A DNA stretch of 64,000 nucleotides from Mesorhizobium xinjiangense (GTDB lineage: Bacteria; Pseudomonadota; Alphaproteobacteria; Rhizobiales; Rhizobiaceae): contig NZ_WOAC01000002.1 of assembly GCF_009749525.1 (NCBI RefSeq), positions 1 through 64,000 on the forward strand, in the 5' to 3' direction. Numbering within the stretch: position 1 is the stretch's first letter; every line of letters starts with the position of its first letter. Of this stretch, positions 1-8,076 are shown piece after piece. The translations under genes were made by a program, and so were the position numbers. The notes beneath the pieces were generated by a model that saw nothing but the letters and a program-made list of their open reading frames with translations, searched no databases and was not told where the DNA came from.

Positions 1-37
1 CCAAGGCACCTTTGCTCTCCTCGCAAAGGCCAAGAAG

Positions 38-85
38 TGTTACCCATGTCTCCGGAATGAACTGTCACCCTTCTCTCGGGAAGGA
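38..85. repeat. Imperfect tandem 23-mer, possible insertion-sequence end remnant
   Basis: Two copies of a 23-base word lie at 38-60 and 63-85 with a 25-base period and 18 of 23 positions identical. Both carry a TGTYACCC start and a TCTC(C/G)GG core. Tandem repeated words like this are known from the ends of some insertion sequences that have multiple transposase-binding sites, and this one lies at the very edge of the window with no transposase visible. The assignment to a mobile element is inference; it could also be a plain intergenic repeat. Confidence 0.3.
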
Positions 86-198
86 CATCATATACTTATT
101 GGATGCGCCTGTTCCGAAGATCTGCCGAGGTCGCGATTGGCAACGTCCACGAACGCAAATTCGGCGACGATGAGGCCCAGGAAGGAGGTGCGGCGAGG

Positions 199-408
199 AT
201 GGTCGTGAGAATCACGCTCTACACGGTCGCAGCGTTCCTGTTCATCGCTCCGGTCCTTTTCTGGCTCTATGTGAGCGGCCTTGCCTGCGGGTATCGCACG
301 GACGGAAAGTGCCCGATCAGTTTCCTTGATTCAGAATTCGCCATGCTCGCCGCGATACCTTGGATGCTGGCTGCACTCCTGGCCTTCCTGGCTTGGCATC
401 GATCCTGA
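199..408 (+). CDS. Small membrane protein, unknown function
   Basis: A 69-residue protein with two hydrophobic segments (about residues 5-25 and 45-65) separated by a short loop with two cysteines (residues 30 and 36). It is predicted to sit in the inner membrane with both ends on the same side. The ATG at 199 is chosen over the upstream in-frame ATG at 103 because it is preceded by GGAGG at about the right distance. The upstream extension is hydrophilic and looks non-coding. It is convergent with the small gene at 421-603. No family is recognised. Confidence 0.5.
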   Translation: MVVRITLYTVAAFLFIAPVLFWLYVSGLACGYRTDGKCPISFLDSEFAMLAAIPWMLAALLAFLAWHRS

Positions 409-420
409 ACAGGCCACGGG

Positions 421-603
421 TCAGCATATGGCGAGCATTTTATGCAACAGCCAGTCTGCCGTTGGCTGGCCCGCTCGCGCCAATCCACACGAAAGGACGA
501 ACAGGGTGGGCAAACCCAGCACCACGAGCGCCAGCAGCATCGCCCTGTATGCACGGTCCATCGCTTTCAATTTTTCTTGCCGGCTGCGTCTTGTGTCGCA
601 CAT
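421..603 (-). CDS. Small membrane protein, unknown function
   Basis: A 60-residue protein with a basic N-terminus (several Arg and Lys in the first 20 residues) and one hydrophobic segment at about residues 22-42. This suggests a single-pass inner-membrane protein with its N-terminus in the cytoplasm. The start at 603 is supported by a GGAGA sequence about ten bases upstream; an internal ATG at 561 is a possible alternative. It is convergent with 199-408, with 12 bases between their ends. No homology is recognised, and a gene this short may be spurious. Confidence 0.4.
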   Translation of the reverse strand: MCDTRRSRQEKLKAMDRAYRAMLLALVVLGLPTLFVLSCGLARAGQPTADWLLHKMLAIC

Positions 604-695
604 GCCGCCGTCTTCTCCGGTATCCCAGCGGGCCCCCGTTCGCCCCGGTTGCCCCCGTTCCCGCAATCCGCAGGGGCGGTTCCGGGGGAGCCTGC

Positions 696-941
696 TCACT
701 CGAACAGCACACGCGCTTCCGATGCCGCCTCGACGAATGCGCTCCTGGCGGCCTCGGGAGACACCGCGCCGCTTATCGACCGCTGGCAGGCGAGCACCGC
801 GGCGTGAAACTTTGCGCTTCCCTGTTCGCGCCAATTGCTGTTGAGCGCTTCTATGGCCTGTTGCGCATTCGATACGTATCGAATGTCGCCGATGATCCCT
901 TCCGAGATCGGCACCGGTTTGGAAAACCAAACGACGTTCAT
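696..941 (-). CDS. DUF982 family protein
   Basis: An 81-residue protein matching the DUF982 pattern typical of rhizobia: a WFSKPV start, a central segment combining VSNAQQAIEAL with a tryptophan, then a Cys followed by an SPEAARSAFVEAA stretch. The length is normal for the family. The function of DUF982 is unknown; rhizobial genomes often carry many paralogues, frequently on plasmids or in accessory regions. The ATG at 941 has a strong GGAGG about seven bases upstream. Family assignment is by motif recognition. Confidence 0.8.
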   Translation of the reverse strand: MNVVWFSKPVPISEGIIGDIRYVSNAQQAIEALNSNWREQGSAKFHAAVLACQRSISGAVSPEAARSAFVEAASEARVLFE

Positions 942-1113
942 GGTCCGGCCTCCGTGAATTCCACTTTAAGATATCACAAGCGAAACGCCGAAGGTGCATC
1001 CATCACCGGGATTTGAAGCCGGTCGTCTTCGCATATGGAGACCAGGGGAAAATCTTGCGTGCGCACGAGCCGGGGAGGTATGCTGGGCATCGTCCCCGGC
1101 TCGTGCGGCGCGC

Positions 1114-2868
1114 CTATTCCATCACGGCCGCAAAGCGCATCCATTTGGCGATCGAATCGATCGGGCTGTCATCGGCCATGCGCAGGGGGCTCTGGCTCGG
1201 CTCGAAGTTGCGCGACAGGGCCGAGTCCGGATCGTCGAGCAGCACGCCGATAAAGGTCTCGGCGACCAGTCGGCTTCCGACCTCGCCGAGCCGGTTGCCG
1301 CCGCCGGCTTCAGCTTCCGCCAGCAGATAGAACCAAAGCGGCGTGCGCTGGTGGAATCCGGCGCTGCCGTTTGCCAGGAAATCGCGCAAGGCCGGCTTGG
1401 ACGCAAACAGTGTGGAGACATCGGCGATGGGAGCCGACTGGACCGCGCCGTTCTGCTTCAGATGGGCATGCACGGCCTGGCCGGTGGGAAGGCGCAGATT
1501 GTAGCCGCGCCGCAGGTTGCGCCGGGCCAGGCTCTTGAACAGCGCCTTCAACTGGGCGTCCTGGACGTCGTTGCCCTGGTTGACCATGTCGTTGAGCGGC
1601 GGGGCGAGCGCGGTGTCGATCTTGCGGGCGAACCGTGCCGGACCACCATCCGACGCATCATGCGGCTCCACGCCGACAAAGCGCCGCCAGTCGATGACCC
1701 AGTTCTTGGGCAGCCGCTTGCTGCCGTCGAGATTGCCGCCGCCCCCGGTGAAGCCGAACAGGAGATTGAAATCCGCCTGCCCGGCGGGGCGTCCGAAATT
1801 CTTGTTGTAGTCATAAACTGCGCGGACCATCGAATGGCCGAAACGGAAGGCGGCCACCGAGAATTCAAGCGGCAGCGCGTTGCCCAGGCGCATGTTGGTC
1901 TTGCGGGCGTCGTATTCGGCCCGGAACTTGAAGAAGTGCGATGCGCGATCGGCGATAACCTGGTCGACCACCGCTTCGTCGCAGACCGTCTTCAGATAGC
2001 CTTCGACGATCAGCCACTGATAGTGCAGGCGGGTGAGCTGCTGGGCGGACGCGAAATCGGGGATCCAGCCCGTGTCGTGTCCGGCGAGGTAGTCGACCGC
2101 CTTGTTGTGGAACCGCAGCACGCTCAGATGGAACTGCGCCACGACGAGGTTTTCGTCATTGCGCATGTCGCCGATCAGGGCCCGTTGCGGCAGCTTGTCG
2201 GAAAACGCCGCGAAATCGTCCGCCGGCATCGAACTCTGCGCCAGGTTGAGCGCCGCGTTGCGCACGGATGACTGCACCTGAACGTAGCGCGGCAGGTCGC
2301 GGTGCCGGTCCAGGTCGTCGGGGAGGGGGCCCGGGTCGACCGTGGTTCCCACGCGCATCTTGTTCATGTGGGTCGGGTGGCGCATGCCCGAGATGACCTT
2401 GACGACATCGGTATTGATGCCGGAGCCCGTTGGCGCGCCGCCATAGACGCTGTCGAGGTCGAAGCGTGGCGTGCGTGCGTTGCGAAGCTGGCTCTCGACG
2501 GTTGAGGAAGCCACGGGCGGATGGGCGCTGGTGATGCTCGAAATGCTGCTTTCGCGATCCGTGCGGGCGGTCAGTTCGTGATCGAGGAACTGGCCCCAAT
2601 AGGTCATGACCGGCGGCATGGTGGAATCATTGTCGGACGTCTCTGCCGCCTCGACCATCAGGTTGCCCAGCTCGTCCAGTTCGCCCAGTGTCTCACCCGT
2701 CTCGGGCAGGTAATTTTCAGGTGCGTCGAGCGGCGGCACCAGATAGCCGAAATCCGCCTGCTCATCGACCGCGATGTCGCCGGCAGCCGGAGTGACGGCC
2801 TCGAGGATCGCCTCCTGAAGTGTCGATGATTTCTCTTTTCCGCCGTGGGTTTGGAACATGAGAGTCAT
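1114..2868 (-). CDS. Animal-type haem peroxidase
   Basis: A 584-residue protein of the animal haem peroxidase (peroxidase/cyclooxygenase) superfamily, expected to use H2O2 to oxidise halides or organic substrates. The distal site is visible as QFLDHE, with Gln93, Asp96 and His97. The pair equivalent to myeloperoxidase Arg239/Glu242 appears as Arg236 and Glu239 in RNDEN, and the proximal His345 lies in FRFGHS. The position next to the distal His that binds calcium in mammalian enzymes is Glu here instead of Asp. No N-terminal signal peptide is apparent, so secretion would need another route. The ATG at 2868 follows AAAGGAAAT. It stands alone, next to an AT-rich gap, with no obvious partner gene. 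Confidence 0.85.
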   Translation of the reverse strand: MTLMFQTHGGKEKSSTLQEAILEAVTPAAGDIAVDEQADFGYLVPPLDAPENYLPETGETLGELDELGNLMVEAAETSDNDSTMPPVMTYWGQFLDHELTARTDRESSISSITSAHPPVASSTVESQLRNARTPRFDLDSVYGGAPTGSGINTDVVKVISGMRHPTHMNKMRVGTTVDPGPLPDDLDRHRDLPRYVQVQSSVRNAALNLAQSSMPADDFAAFSDKLPQRALIGDMRNDENLVVAQFHLSVLRFHNKAVDYLAGHDTGWIPDFASAQQLTRLHYQWLIVEGYLKTVCDEAVVDQVIADRASHFFKFRAEYDARKTNMRLGNALPLEFSVAAFRFGHSMVRAVYDYNKNFGRPAGQADFNLLFGFTGGGGNLDGSKRLPKNWVIDWRRFVGVEPHDASDGGPARFARKIDTALAPPLNDMVNQGNDVQDAQLKALFKSLARRNLRRGYNLRLPTGQAVHAHLKQNGAVQSAPIADVSTLFASKPALRDFLANGSAGFHQRTPLWFYLLAEAEAGGGNRLGEVGSRLVAETFIGVLLDDPDSALSRNFEPSQSPLRMADDSPIDSIAKWMRFAAVME

Positions 2869-3334
2869 GGTGATTTCCTTTCGTCCTGCCCTCGCACCCA
2901 TCGTCTGTTTGGGTATGGCCCCAATTTCAGTTCGTTCTCGCGTATAATTGCAATTTATAGTTATGTTTATTAGAGCGCCTGAAATAATGTGAGTTGGTAT
3001 ATTGTATCTGTCGGGCGATTTATCTCTGTAGCGGATTTCACAAAACCGGCAGCGGGACTGTCTGGAACGTTCGGGCTCGCTGTGCTGCGCCGTTCCGCCG
3101 AATGCCGCGAAACCGTCGAAATCACCACTTCGGGGGTAGTGCGATACGCCGATTGACGGCGTTTACCCGCCGCGCATCACGCGTAAGCTCTTGAGATCAA
3201 ATCGATTGGGCGGCGGATTCGTAGATGCGATCGCAAACAGACCACGTGCACAGGCCATCGTGGGCCGGGCTTGCGCCCGGGCAGCCTTGCGGCTTGTGGC
3301 CGGGGTGGTCCGGCCATACCGGCGAGGTGCGGCG
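2869..3334. other. Intergenic region with AT-rich core
   Basis: This 466-base gap separates the peroxidase gene (minus) from the chain-length protein (plus), so it should hold both promoters. The part at about 2938-3010 is strikingly AT-rich compared with the rest of the window and contains several TATA-like words. A 66-codon plus-strand frame at 2994-3194 has a composition unlike protein and is not called. The downstream part is ordinary GC-rich sequence with no clear hairpin. Confidence 0.5.
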
Positions 3335-5152
3335 ATGAACCGGCAGCTTACCTCGCCCTGGTTCAGCTATCTCGGCAAGACCGATGCGGTGGAACGCGAA
3401 TTCATCGCCCTGTCCGACATCATCCTGTTTCTCAGGCTTTACATGCGCTCCATCGTCGGGTGCGTGTTCGTGGCGATGCTTCTCTCCTGGGCCTATGTGA
3501 CCACCACGGATTCCACCTATACGGCCACCACCCAGATTCTCATCCAGCCGAAGATACCGCAGTTGCTTCAGCAGCAGGCGGCCGAGGTCAACCTGTCGCT
3601 CGATACGGCGCAGGTCGAAAGTCAGATCGCCGTCATGCAGTCGGAAAATATCGCTCAGGTGGTTATCGACGAGCTCGGCCTGACCGAAGATCCCGTATTC
3701 ACTCAGCCGCGCAAGCCGACGATGAAGGACCGGTTCACAAGGCTCAAGGCCGTTGTCGGCGGATGGTTGGGATCGACGAGTGCAGAGCCGGGAGAGGATC
3801 CGCCCGAGGTGGCCGCGGATGGGCAGTTGACGCCATTCGAACGCGCACGGCGGACCATGTGGCTGCTCCAGGGCGGTCTCGATGTGCGCCGCGTCGGTGT
3901 ATCCTACGCCATCAGTATCACCTTCAGTTCGCCGGATCCGGATCTTTCGGCGCAAATCGCCAATGCGATCGCGTCGTCATTCATCGAGGAACAGATCGAG
4001 ACCAAGGCGGAATCGGCGCGCCAGGGCGGGCGTTGGCTCGAAATTCGGCTCAAGGAACTGCGCACGCAGATGAACGAAGCGACGCAGATCGCGCAGGAAT
4101 TCCGGGCAAGGCATGACTACGCCATCGACCGCGCCGGCGGTGCGGAAGAGCCGGGGGAGCCGACGCTGGAGGAATTGGAAGCCAATGCCGAAACCTATCG
4201 CAAGATGTATGAGAGCTTTCTGCAGGCCTACACGAATTCCGTGACGCAGCAATCCTATCCTGTTGCCGACGCGCGCGTGCTGACCCCCGCCACACCGCCC
4301 CTGGCGCCGAGCGCGCCGCGCCGCAAGCTGTTTATCGCCTTCGGCATGGTCGCAGGCGTGATGTTCGGTGTCGGCATCGCGTTCCTGCGCAGCATGCTGG
4401 ATGCAACCCTGCGTTCACCGGACCAGTTCGGAGGCGGCCTCGGCGTGGAGTGTATCGCTCAATTGCCGCCTCTCGGCCGGCGCAAGGGCGGGGACGCGGT
4501 GTACGATGCGGTGATCCGCTATCCCCGGTCCGGGTTGAGCGAAAAGTTGCGCGAGGTGCGCACCGCCATCAGTCTGGCCGATCCGTCCCGCCCTGTTCGA
4601 ACGCTTGGTATCACCTCTTGCCTGCCGTCGGATGGCAAGAGCTTCTGTGCGGCCAATCTGGCGACGCTGTATGCGCAGTGCGGCGTGCGTACCATGCTCG
4701 TCGATGCAGATCTGGAGCACGGCGTGCTGACAAGCAGACTGGCGCCACCCTCGCGCCGCTATGCATCGGAATTCCCGTGGAAAAGCACCAGCGACCCCGA
4801 CGTCCTGGCCTCGGCAGGAGGCTCTTTCGATCTGCTTGTGCGCGACGGAGCCACGGCGAAAGGCCTTGTCGACCAGAAGCAGATGAAAGCCTATCTGCGT
4901 GAAACGCACTACGACATGGTGATTGTCGACCTCCCGCCGCTGACTTCGGGAGGCGAGCATCTCGTCTCCGCCGCAGCGCTCGACGCCGTTCTGGTGGTCG
5001 TCGAATGGGGCCGGACGCCCACCGACATGCTGGCCGATCTGTCCCGCACACTGCATGCCGGCAAGGCCAATGTGATCGGCGCGCTGATGACGAAGGCGCG
5101 GTTCGTTTCGACCGGCAAGTCGGCCTATCGCCGGCGTGGCACCGCCTGCTGA
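3335..5152 (+). CDS. Wzz-type chain-length determinant fused to a tyrosine-kinase-like ATPase domain
   Basis: A 605-residue inner-membrane protein built like ExoP/Wzc polysaccharide co-polymerases. It has a membrane segment at about residues 37-54, a long periplasmic coiled-coil Wzz domain, a second membrane segment at about 329-350 preceded by the proline-rich PATPPLAPSAPRR stretch, and a C-terminal cytoplasmic ATPase domain. The ATPase domain shows a Walker A at about 427 (SCLPSDGKS), a Walker A' LVDADL at about 454 and a Walker B IVDLPP at about 530. The C-terminus has only one tyrosine (KSAYRRR), not the tyrosine cluster of classical BY-kinases. No glycosyltransferase, polymerase or flippase lies nearby. 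The ATG at 3335 follows GGCGAGGTG; an in-frame extension to 3191 is considered non-coding. Confidence 0.8.
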   Translation: MNRQLTSPWFSYLGKTDAVEREFIALSDIILFLRLYMRSIVGCVFVAMLLSWAYVTTTDSTYTATTQILIQPKIPQLLQQQAAEVNLSLDTAQVESQIAVMQSENIAQVVIDELGLTEDPVFTQPRKPTMKDRFTRLKAVVGGWLGSTSAEPGEDPPEVAADGQLTPFERARRTMWLLQGGLDVRRVGVSYAISITFSSPDPDLSAQIANAIASSFIEEQIETKAESARQGGRWLEIRLKELRTQMNEATQIAQEFRARHDYAIDRAGGAEEPGEPTLEELEANAETYRKMYESFLQAYTNSVTQQSYPVADARVLTPATPPLAPSAPRRKLFIAFGMVAGVMFGVGIAFLRSMLDATLRSPDQFGGGLGVECIAQLPPLGRRKGGDAVYDAVIRYPRSGLSEKLREVRTAISLADPSRPVRTLGITSCLPSDGKSFCAANLATLYAQCGVRTMLVDADLEHGVLTSRLAPPSRRYASEFPWKSTSDPDVLASAGGSFDLLVRDGATAKGLVDQKQMKAYLRETHYDMVIVDLPPLTSGGEHLVSAAALDAVLVVVEWGRTPTDMLADLSRTLHAGKANVIGALMTKARFVSTGKSAYRRRGTAC

Positions 5153-5174
5153 TCTCCTCCGGGACGGCTGCCGC

Positions 5175-5984
5175 TCATAGCACGCCGAGTGCGTGGCCCA
5201 GCATCTCGAACTGGCCGCGCGTCATCGCAGCGCCCGGCAGTGCGTTCAATTTCAGCGCCCGCGCATCACCAAGCAGAAGAGTTTCGACCGGCTCGGTCAC
5301 GGCATCCGCGACGAAAGCGCCGGCGGGTAAAGTCGCAAGCAGCGCCCGGTCGAACGGCGTGCCCGGTGCATAGGCCATGCCGAGCGGCGTGGCGTTGATC
5401 GCCATGTAGTAGGCAGACAGGCTTTCCGGCATGCCGGCGTCGAGGCGAAGGCCATGGCCGGCGAGTTTCTGCATCAGCCTCTCGGTCTCGTCGGCATTGC
5501 GGTTGACGATGGTCAGATGGCCGCCGCCCTGGACGGCGAATTCATGCGCTATGGCCGTGGCGGCAGCGCCCGCGCCGGCGATGACGACGCGCTTTCCCGC
5601 CGGGTCGAAGCCATGGGCGCGTGCTCCCGCCCAAAAGCCCGGACCGTCGGTCATGTCGCCCGCGAGCCCGCCATCGGCGTTGCGGCGGACCACATTGACC
5701 GAGCCGAGCGCCCGGGCGCGTTCGCTCACTTCGTCGACGAGGGGAAGGGTGGCCTGCTTGTGCGGCACGGTCAGGATCACCCCGTCGCAGTTTTCCGCAT
5801 CCCGCACCATGGCGAAGAACGCGCCGAGATGCGGCGGTTTCAGATCGAGCGGCGTCACGACGCGGTCGATGCCGGTCTGGGCAAAATGCCGGTTGAAGAG
5901 ACCTGGCGACTCCGTCTGCGCCACGGGCGTGCCGATCAGGAAAATGACGCGGCTTTTGCCGGTGACCCGCAATCCTTCATCCAT
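5175..5984 (-). CDS. Shikimate dehydrogenase-like NAD(P)-dependent oxidoreductase
   Basis: A 269-residue protein of the shikimate/quinate dehydrogenase (AroE) family. The substrate lobe carries TVPHK with the catalytic Lys76, and Asp113 of the second catalytic position is kept in DMTDGPGF. The usual NTD here reads MTD, and the upstream GxxNT motif reads SVNVV. The nucleotide-binding loop GAGAAA is at about 137-142 and NATPLGM follows. It is divergent from a GntR regulator that leads an importer operon, so a catabolic dehydrogenase acting on a shikimate- or quinate-like compound is more likely than the biosynthetic AroE. The start at 5984 follows AGGGAGA. The true substrate cannot be read from sequence. 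Confidence 0.8.
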   Translation of the reverse strand: MDEGLRVTGKSRVIFLIGTPVAQTESPGLFNRHFAQTGIDRVVTPLDLKPPHLGAFFAMVRDAENCDGVILTVPHKQATLPLVDEVSERARALGSVNVVRRNADGGLAGDMTDGPGFWAGARAHGFDPAGKRVVIAGAGAAATAIAHEFAVQGGGHLTIVNRNADETERLMQKLAGHGLRLDAGMPESLSAYYMAINATPLGMAYAPGTPFDRALLATLPAGAFVADAVTEPVETLLLGDARALKLNALPGAAMTRGQFEMLGHALGVL

Positions 5985-6025
5985 GCAAGCTCTCCCTGAT
6001 GTTTTCTTCGTCGCGGCCGTTTCGG

Positions 6026-6054
6026 TTGACTCGCTGGCTTATAGTCGAATAAAC
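6026..6054 (+). promoter_or_regulatory. Candidate promoter for the GntR regulator
   Basis: TTGACT at 6026-6031 and ATAAAC at 6049-6054 are separated by 17 bases, a sigma-70-like arrangement 40 bases upstream of the GTG start. It lies in the AT-rich part of the divergent gap, so the regulator may bind here. The -10 match is poor. Confidence 0.35.
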
Positions 6055-6093
6055 GGAAAAATGTTGAAGATTTTTGATTGTCTTGGAGGAAGC

Positions 6094-6753
6094 GTGTTCA
6101 GCCGGGGAGGAGAAGACAATGCGACGGTGGTTCGTCTGCTCGCCGAACAGGTGCGCCGCGACATATCCTTTGGCCGCCTTCCGCCGGACACCAAGCTGAA
6201 GATTGAGGAATTGCGCCAGCGTTATGGCGGCAGCGCGCATTCCTTCCGTGAGGCGCTGACGCTGCTGGCGGCCGACGGCCTCGTCGAGGCAAGTGCCCAG
6301 CGCGGCTTTCGCGTGGCCTCGGCCACCCAGGCGGATCTCGAGGACATTACGAGGCTGCGTGTCGAGATCGAGACCCTGGGGTTGCGCTGGTCGATGCAGA
6401 ATGGCGATGTGCAATGGGAAGGCGCGATAATCGCCGCCAATCACGCACTCTGGCGGGCCGAAGACAAGGTGGCCGGGGATATGGACGCCTTTGCGCTCGA
6501 ATGGGACGAGGCGGGGCGGGCCTTTCATGCAAACCTCATCGCTGCATGCGGCTCGCCGCGCCTGATCGACACGCAGGCCAGGCTCTACAACCAGAGCCGG
6601 CGCTTCCGCCTGGCGGCATTGCGTGAAGGCCGCATCGATTTCGCCGCCAGCCGGCAGGCGCATGACGCGATCGTTGCTGCCGTTCTGGCAAGGGACGAGG
6701 AAGCCGCCGCGTCCGCCTTGTCCGATGACATACTGGGCTCGCTCAAGAGTTGA
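6094..6753 (+). CDS. GntR family transcriptional regulator (FCD-type)
   Basis: A 219-residue protein with an N-terminal winged helix-turn-helix at about residues 8-72 (LAEQVRRDI, then KIEELRQRYG and a GLVEASAQRGFRV wing) and a C-terminal all-helical FadR-type ligand domain. The GTG at 6094 is preferred because GGAGGAAGC sits directly upstream; an in-frame ATG at 6061 has no comparable site. The gene heads the importer operon and diverges from the AroE-like gene, the classic place for a local repressor whose effector is the pathway substrate. The effector is unknown. Confidence 0.85.
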   Translation: MFSRGGEDNATVVRLLAEQVRRDISFGRLPPDTKLKIEELRQRYGGSAHSFREALTLLAADGLVEASAQRGFRVASATQADLEDITRLRVEIETLGLRWSMQNGDVQWEGAIIAANHALWRAEDKVAGDMDAFALEWDEAGRAFHANLIAACGSPRLIDTQARLYNQSRRFRLAALREGRIDFAASRQAHDAIVAAVLARDEEAAASALSDDILGSLKS

Positions 6754-6834
6754 CGGACCTGGAATGCAGCCCGCCCCCGGCAGGCCCGGCGGCGGGTTTC
6801 ACGACCACCAACGATATTGAAAGGGAGGAACAGC

Positions 6835-7869
6835 ATGTTCTCTATTACACGAAGAAGACTGGGCGGATTGGCCCTGAGCGGCGCCCTTGCGGCCGGCACG
6901 ATGATGTCGGGCACGGTCATGGCCTCTGCCGCCGACACCATCAATGTCGGGCTTTTGTCGCTGACCTCGCATTCGCCGAGCATCATTGCCGAAGCCAGGG
7001 GCTATTTCGCCGACCAGGACCTCGATGTCGAGTTCGTGTCCTTCCAGGCCGCCCAGCCGATGGCCGTGGCTATCGCCTCGGGCGACGTGGATTTTGGCGT
7101 CACCGCGATCTCGGGCGGTCTCGTCAGCCTGGCCGAAAAGGGCGTCATCAAGATCATCGGCGGCGCGCTGCAGGAATATCCGGACATCGACGGCCAGAAG
7201 ATTCTCGTTTCCAAGGCCGCCCATGACGACGGCGTGACGACGCCGGCCGATCTCAAGGGTCGCACTTACGGCATCACCACCACCGGGTCGTCCTTCCACT
7301 ACATGGCGCACAAGATCGCCGACAAGGAAGGCTTCGATCGTGCCGAACTGCACCTCAAGCCGATGCAGAAGGTGCCGGCCGTCATCGCCTCGCTGAAGAG
7401 CGGCCAGATCGACGCCTGGTCGATCGTGCCGAACATTGCCGGCGCGCTGACCAAGGGCGGCGAAGTGGTCGAGATCGGCAAGGTTGCCGACTATATCGAC
7501 AATTATCAGGTGACGACCGTCTTCACCTCGACGGCCAATGCCGGCGACAAGCCGGATCTGGTCAAGCGCTTCCTCGCCGGTTTTGCCAAGGGCGTCGACG
7601 ACTACAACGCCGCGCTGGTCGACAAGACGATGAGCGAGGAGGAGACGGCCGAGATCGTCGCCATGATCCACGAATATGTCTATGCCGACCAGCCGCTCGA
7701 AAAGGCCGATCCGCGCATTCGTGCCGGTGCCATGCGCATCAACGCCAATGCGAAACTGAATCTTGAAAGCGTCCGCGACCAGCTCGAATGGTTCAAGTCG
7801 GAAGGTCTCGTGCCCGAGACGGCGTCCATGGACAACCTCGTCGACGCGAGCTTCGTGGAGACGTTCTGA
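6835..7869 (+). CDS. ABC transporter substrate-binding protein, NMT1/SsuA-like
   Basis: A 344-residue periplasmic binding protein of the NMT1/THI5 and SsuA/TauA group. It has an N-terminal signal with consecutive arginines (ITRRRLGG) followed by a hydrophobic stretch ending near ASAADT, which resembles a Tat-type signal. The mature part begins with INVGLLSL and contains the family-like SGDVDFGVTAI and LKGRTYGIT segments. The ATG at 6835 follows GGGAGGAACAGC. It is followed by a hairpin at 7905-7928 and then by the ATPase and permease genes. Transporters of this group import small molecules such as sulfonates, nitrate, thiamine precursors or aromatic acids; the ligand here is not predicted. 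Confidence 0.85.
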   Translation: MFSITRRRLGGLALSGALAAGTMMSGTVMASAADTINVGLLSLTSHSPSIIAEARGYFADQDLDVEFVSFQAAQPMAVAIASGDVDFGVTAISGGLVSLAEKGVIKIIGGALQEYPDIDGQKILVSKAAHDDGVTTPADLKGRTYGITTTGSSFHYMAHKIADKEGFDRAELHLKPMQKVPAVIASLKSGQIDAWSIVPNIAGALTKGGEVVEIGKVADYIDNYQVTTVFTSTANAGDKPDLVKRFLAGFAKGVDDYNAALVDKTMSEEETAEIVAMIHEYVYADQPLEKADPRIRAGAMRINANAKLNLESVRDQLEWFKSEGLVPETASMDNLVDASFVETF

Positions 7870-7904
7870 CATTGCGGTGCTGCAGGCGGTCCCTTGCGCG
7901 CGTT

Positions 7905-7928
7905 CGCTCAAACGATTCCGTTTGAGCG
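7905..7928 (+). repeat. Intergenic palindrome between binding-protein and ATPase genes
   Basis: A perfect 10-base inverted repeat (arms CGCTCAAACG and CGTTTGAGCG, loop ATTC) lies 35 bases after the binding-protein stop. The following GGGACATGGTCTAG resembles the tail of common interspersed palindromes in Rhizobiales. As RNA it would form a stable hairpin that could protect or terminate the upstream message, which fits the usual need for more binding protein than permease. Confidence 0.6.
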
Positions 7929-7981
7929 GGACATGGTCTAGTGGATCGTCTGCTGCCCTCACCGCCCTGGCAGGCGCTCTC

Positions 7982-8012
7982 CCCGCATCCCGAGCTTGTC
8001 GAAGGGCGGGGA
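7982..8012 (+). repeat. Interspersed repeat-like sequence
   Basis: The CGAGCTTGTCGAAGGGCGGG core resembles a short intergenic repeat (complement CTTCGACAAGCTC) seen many times in alphaproteobacterial genomes. It lies in the 207-base gap before the ATPase gene, next to the palindrome at 7905-7928. Recognition is from memory of the motif, and copy number in this genome cannot be checked here. Confidence 0.4.
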
Positions 8013-8076
8013 GAAGACCCGGCGGCTCCATGACGGCCCGAACAGGCGGTCGTCGCCGCGCAAAGGCAGAAAACCA

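Noticed and set aside
2994-3194. 66-codon frame in the AT-rich gap
   Set aside because: It has a non-ATG start, no ribosome site and a Cys/Arg-rich composition unlike its neighbours.
5431-6093. N-terminal extension of the GntR regulator
   Set aside because: The frame stays open far upstream but runs antisense through the AroE-like gene. The helix-turn-helix begins after 6094, where a strong ribosome site lies.
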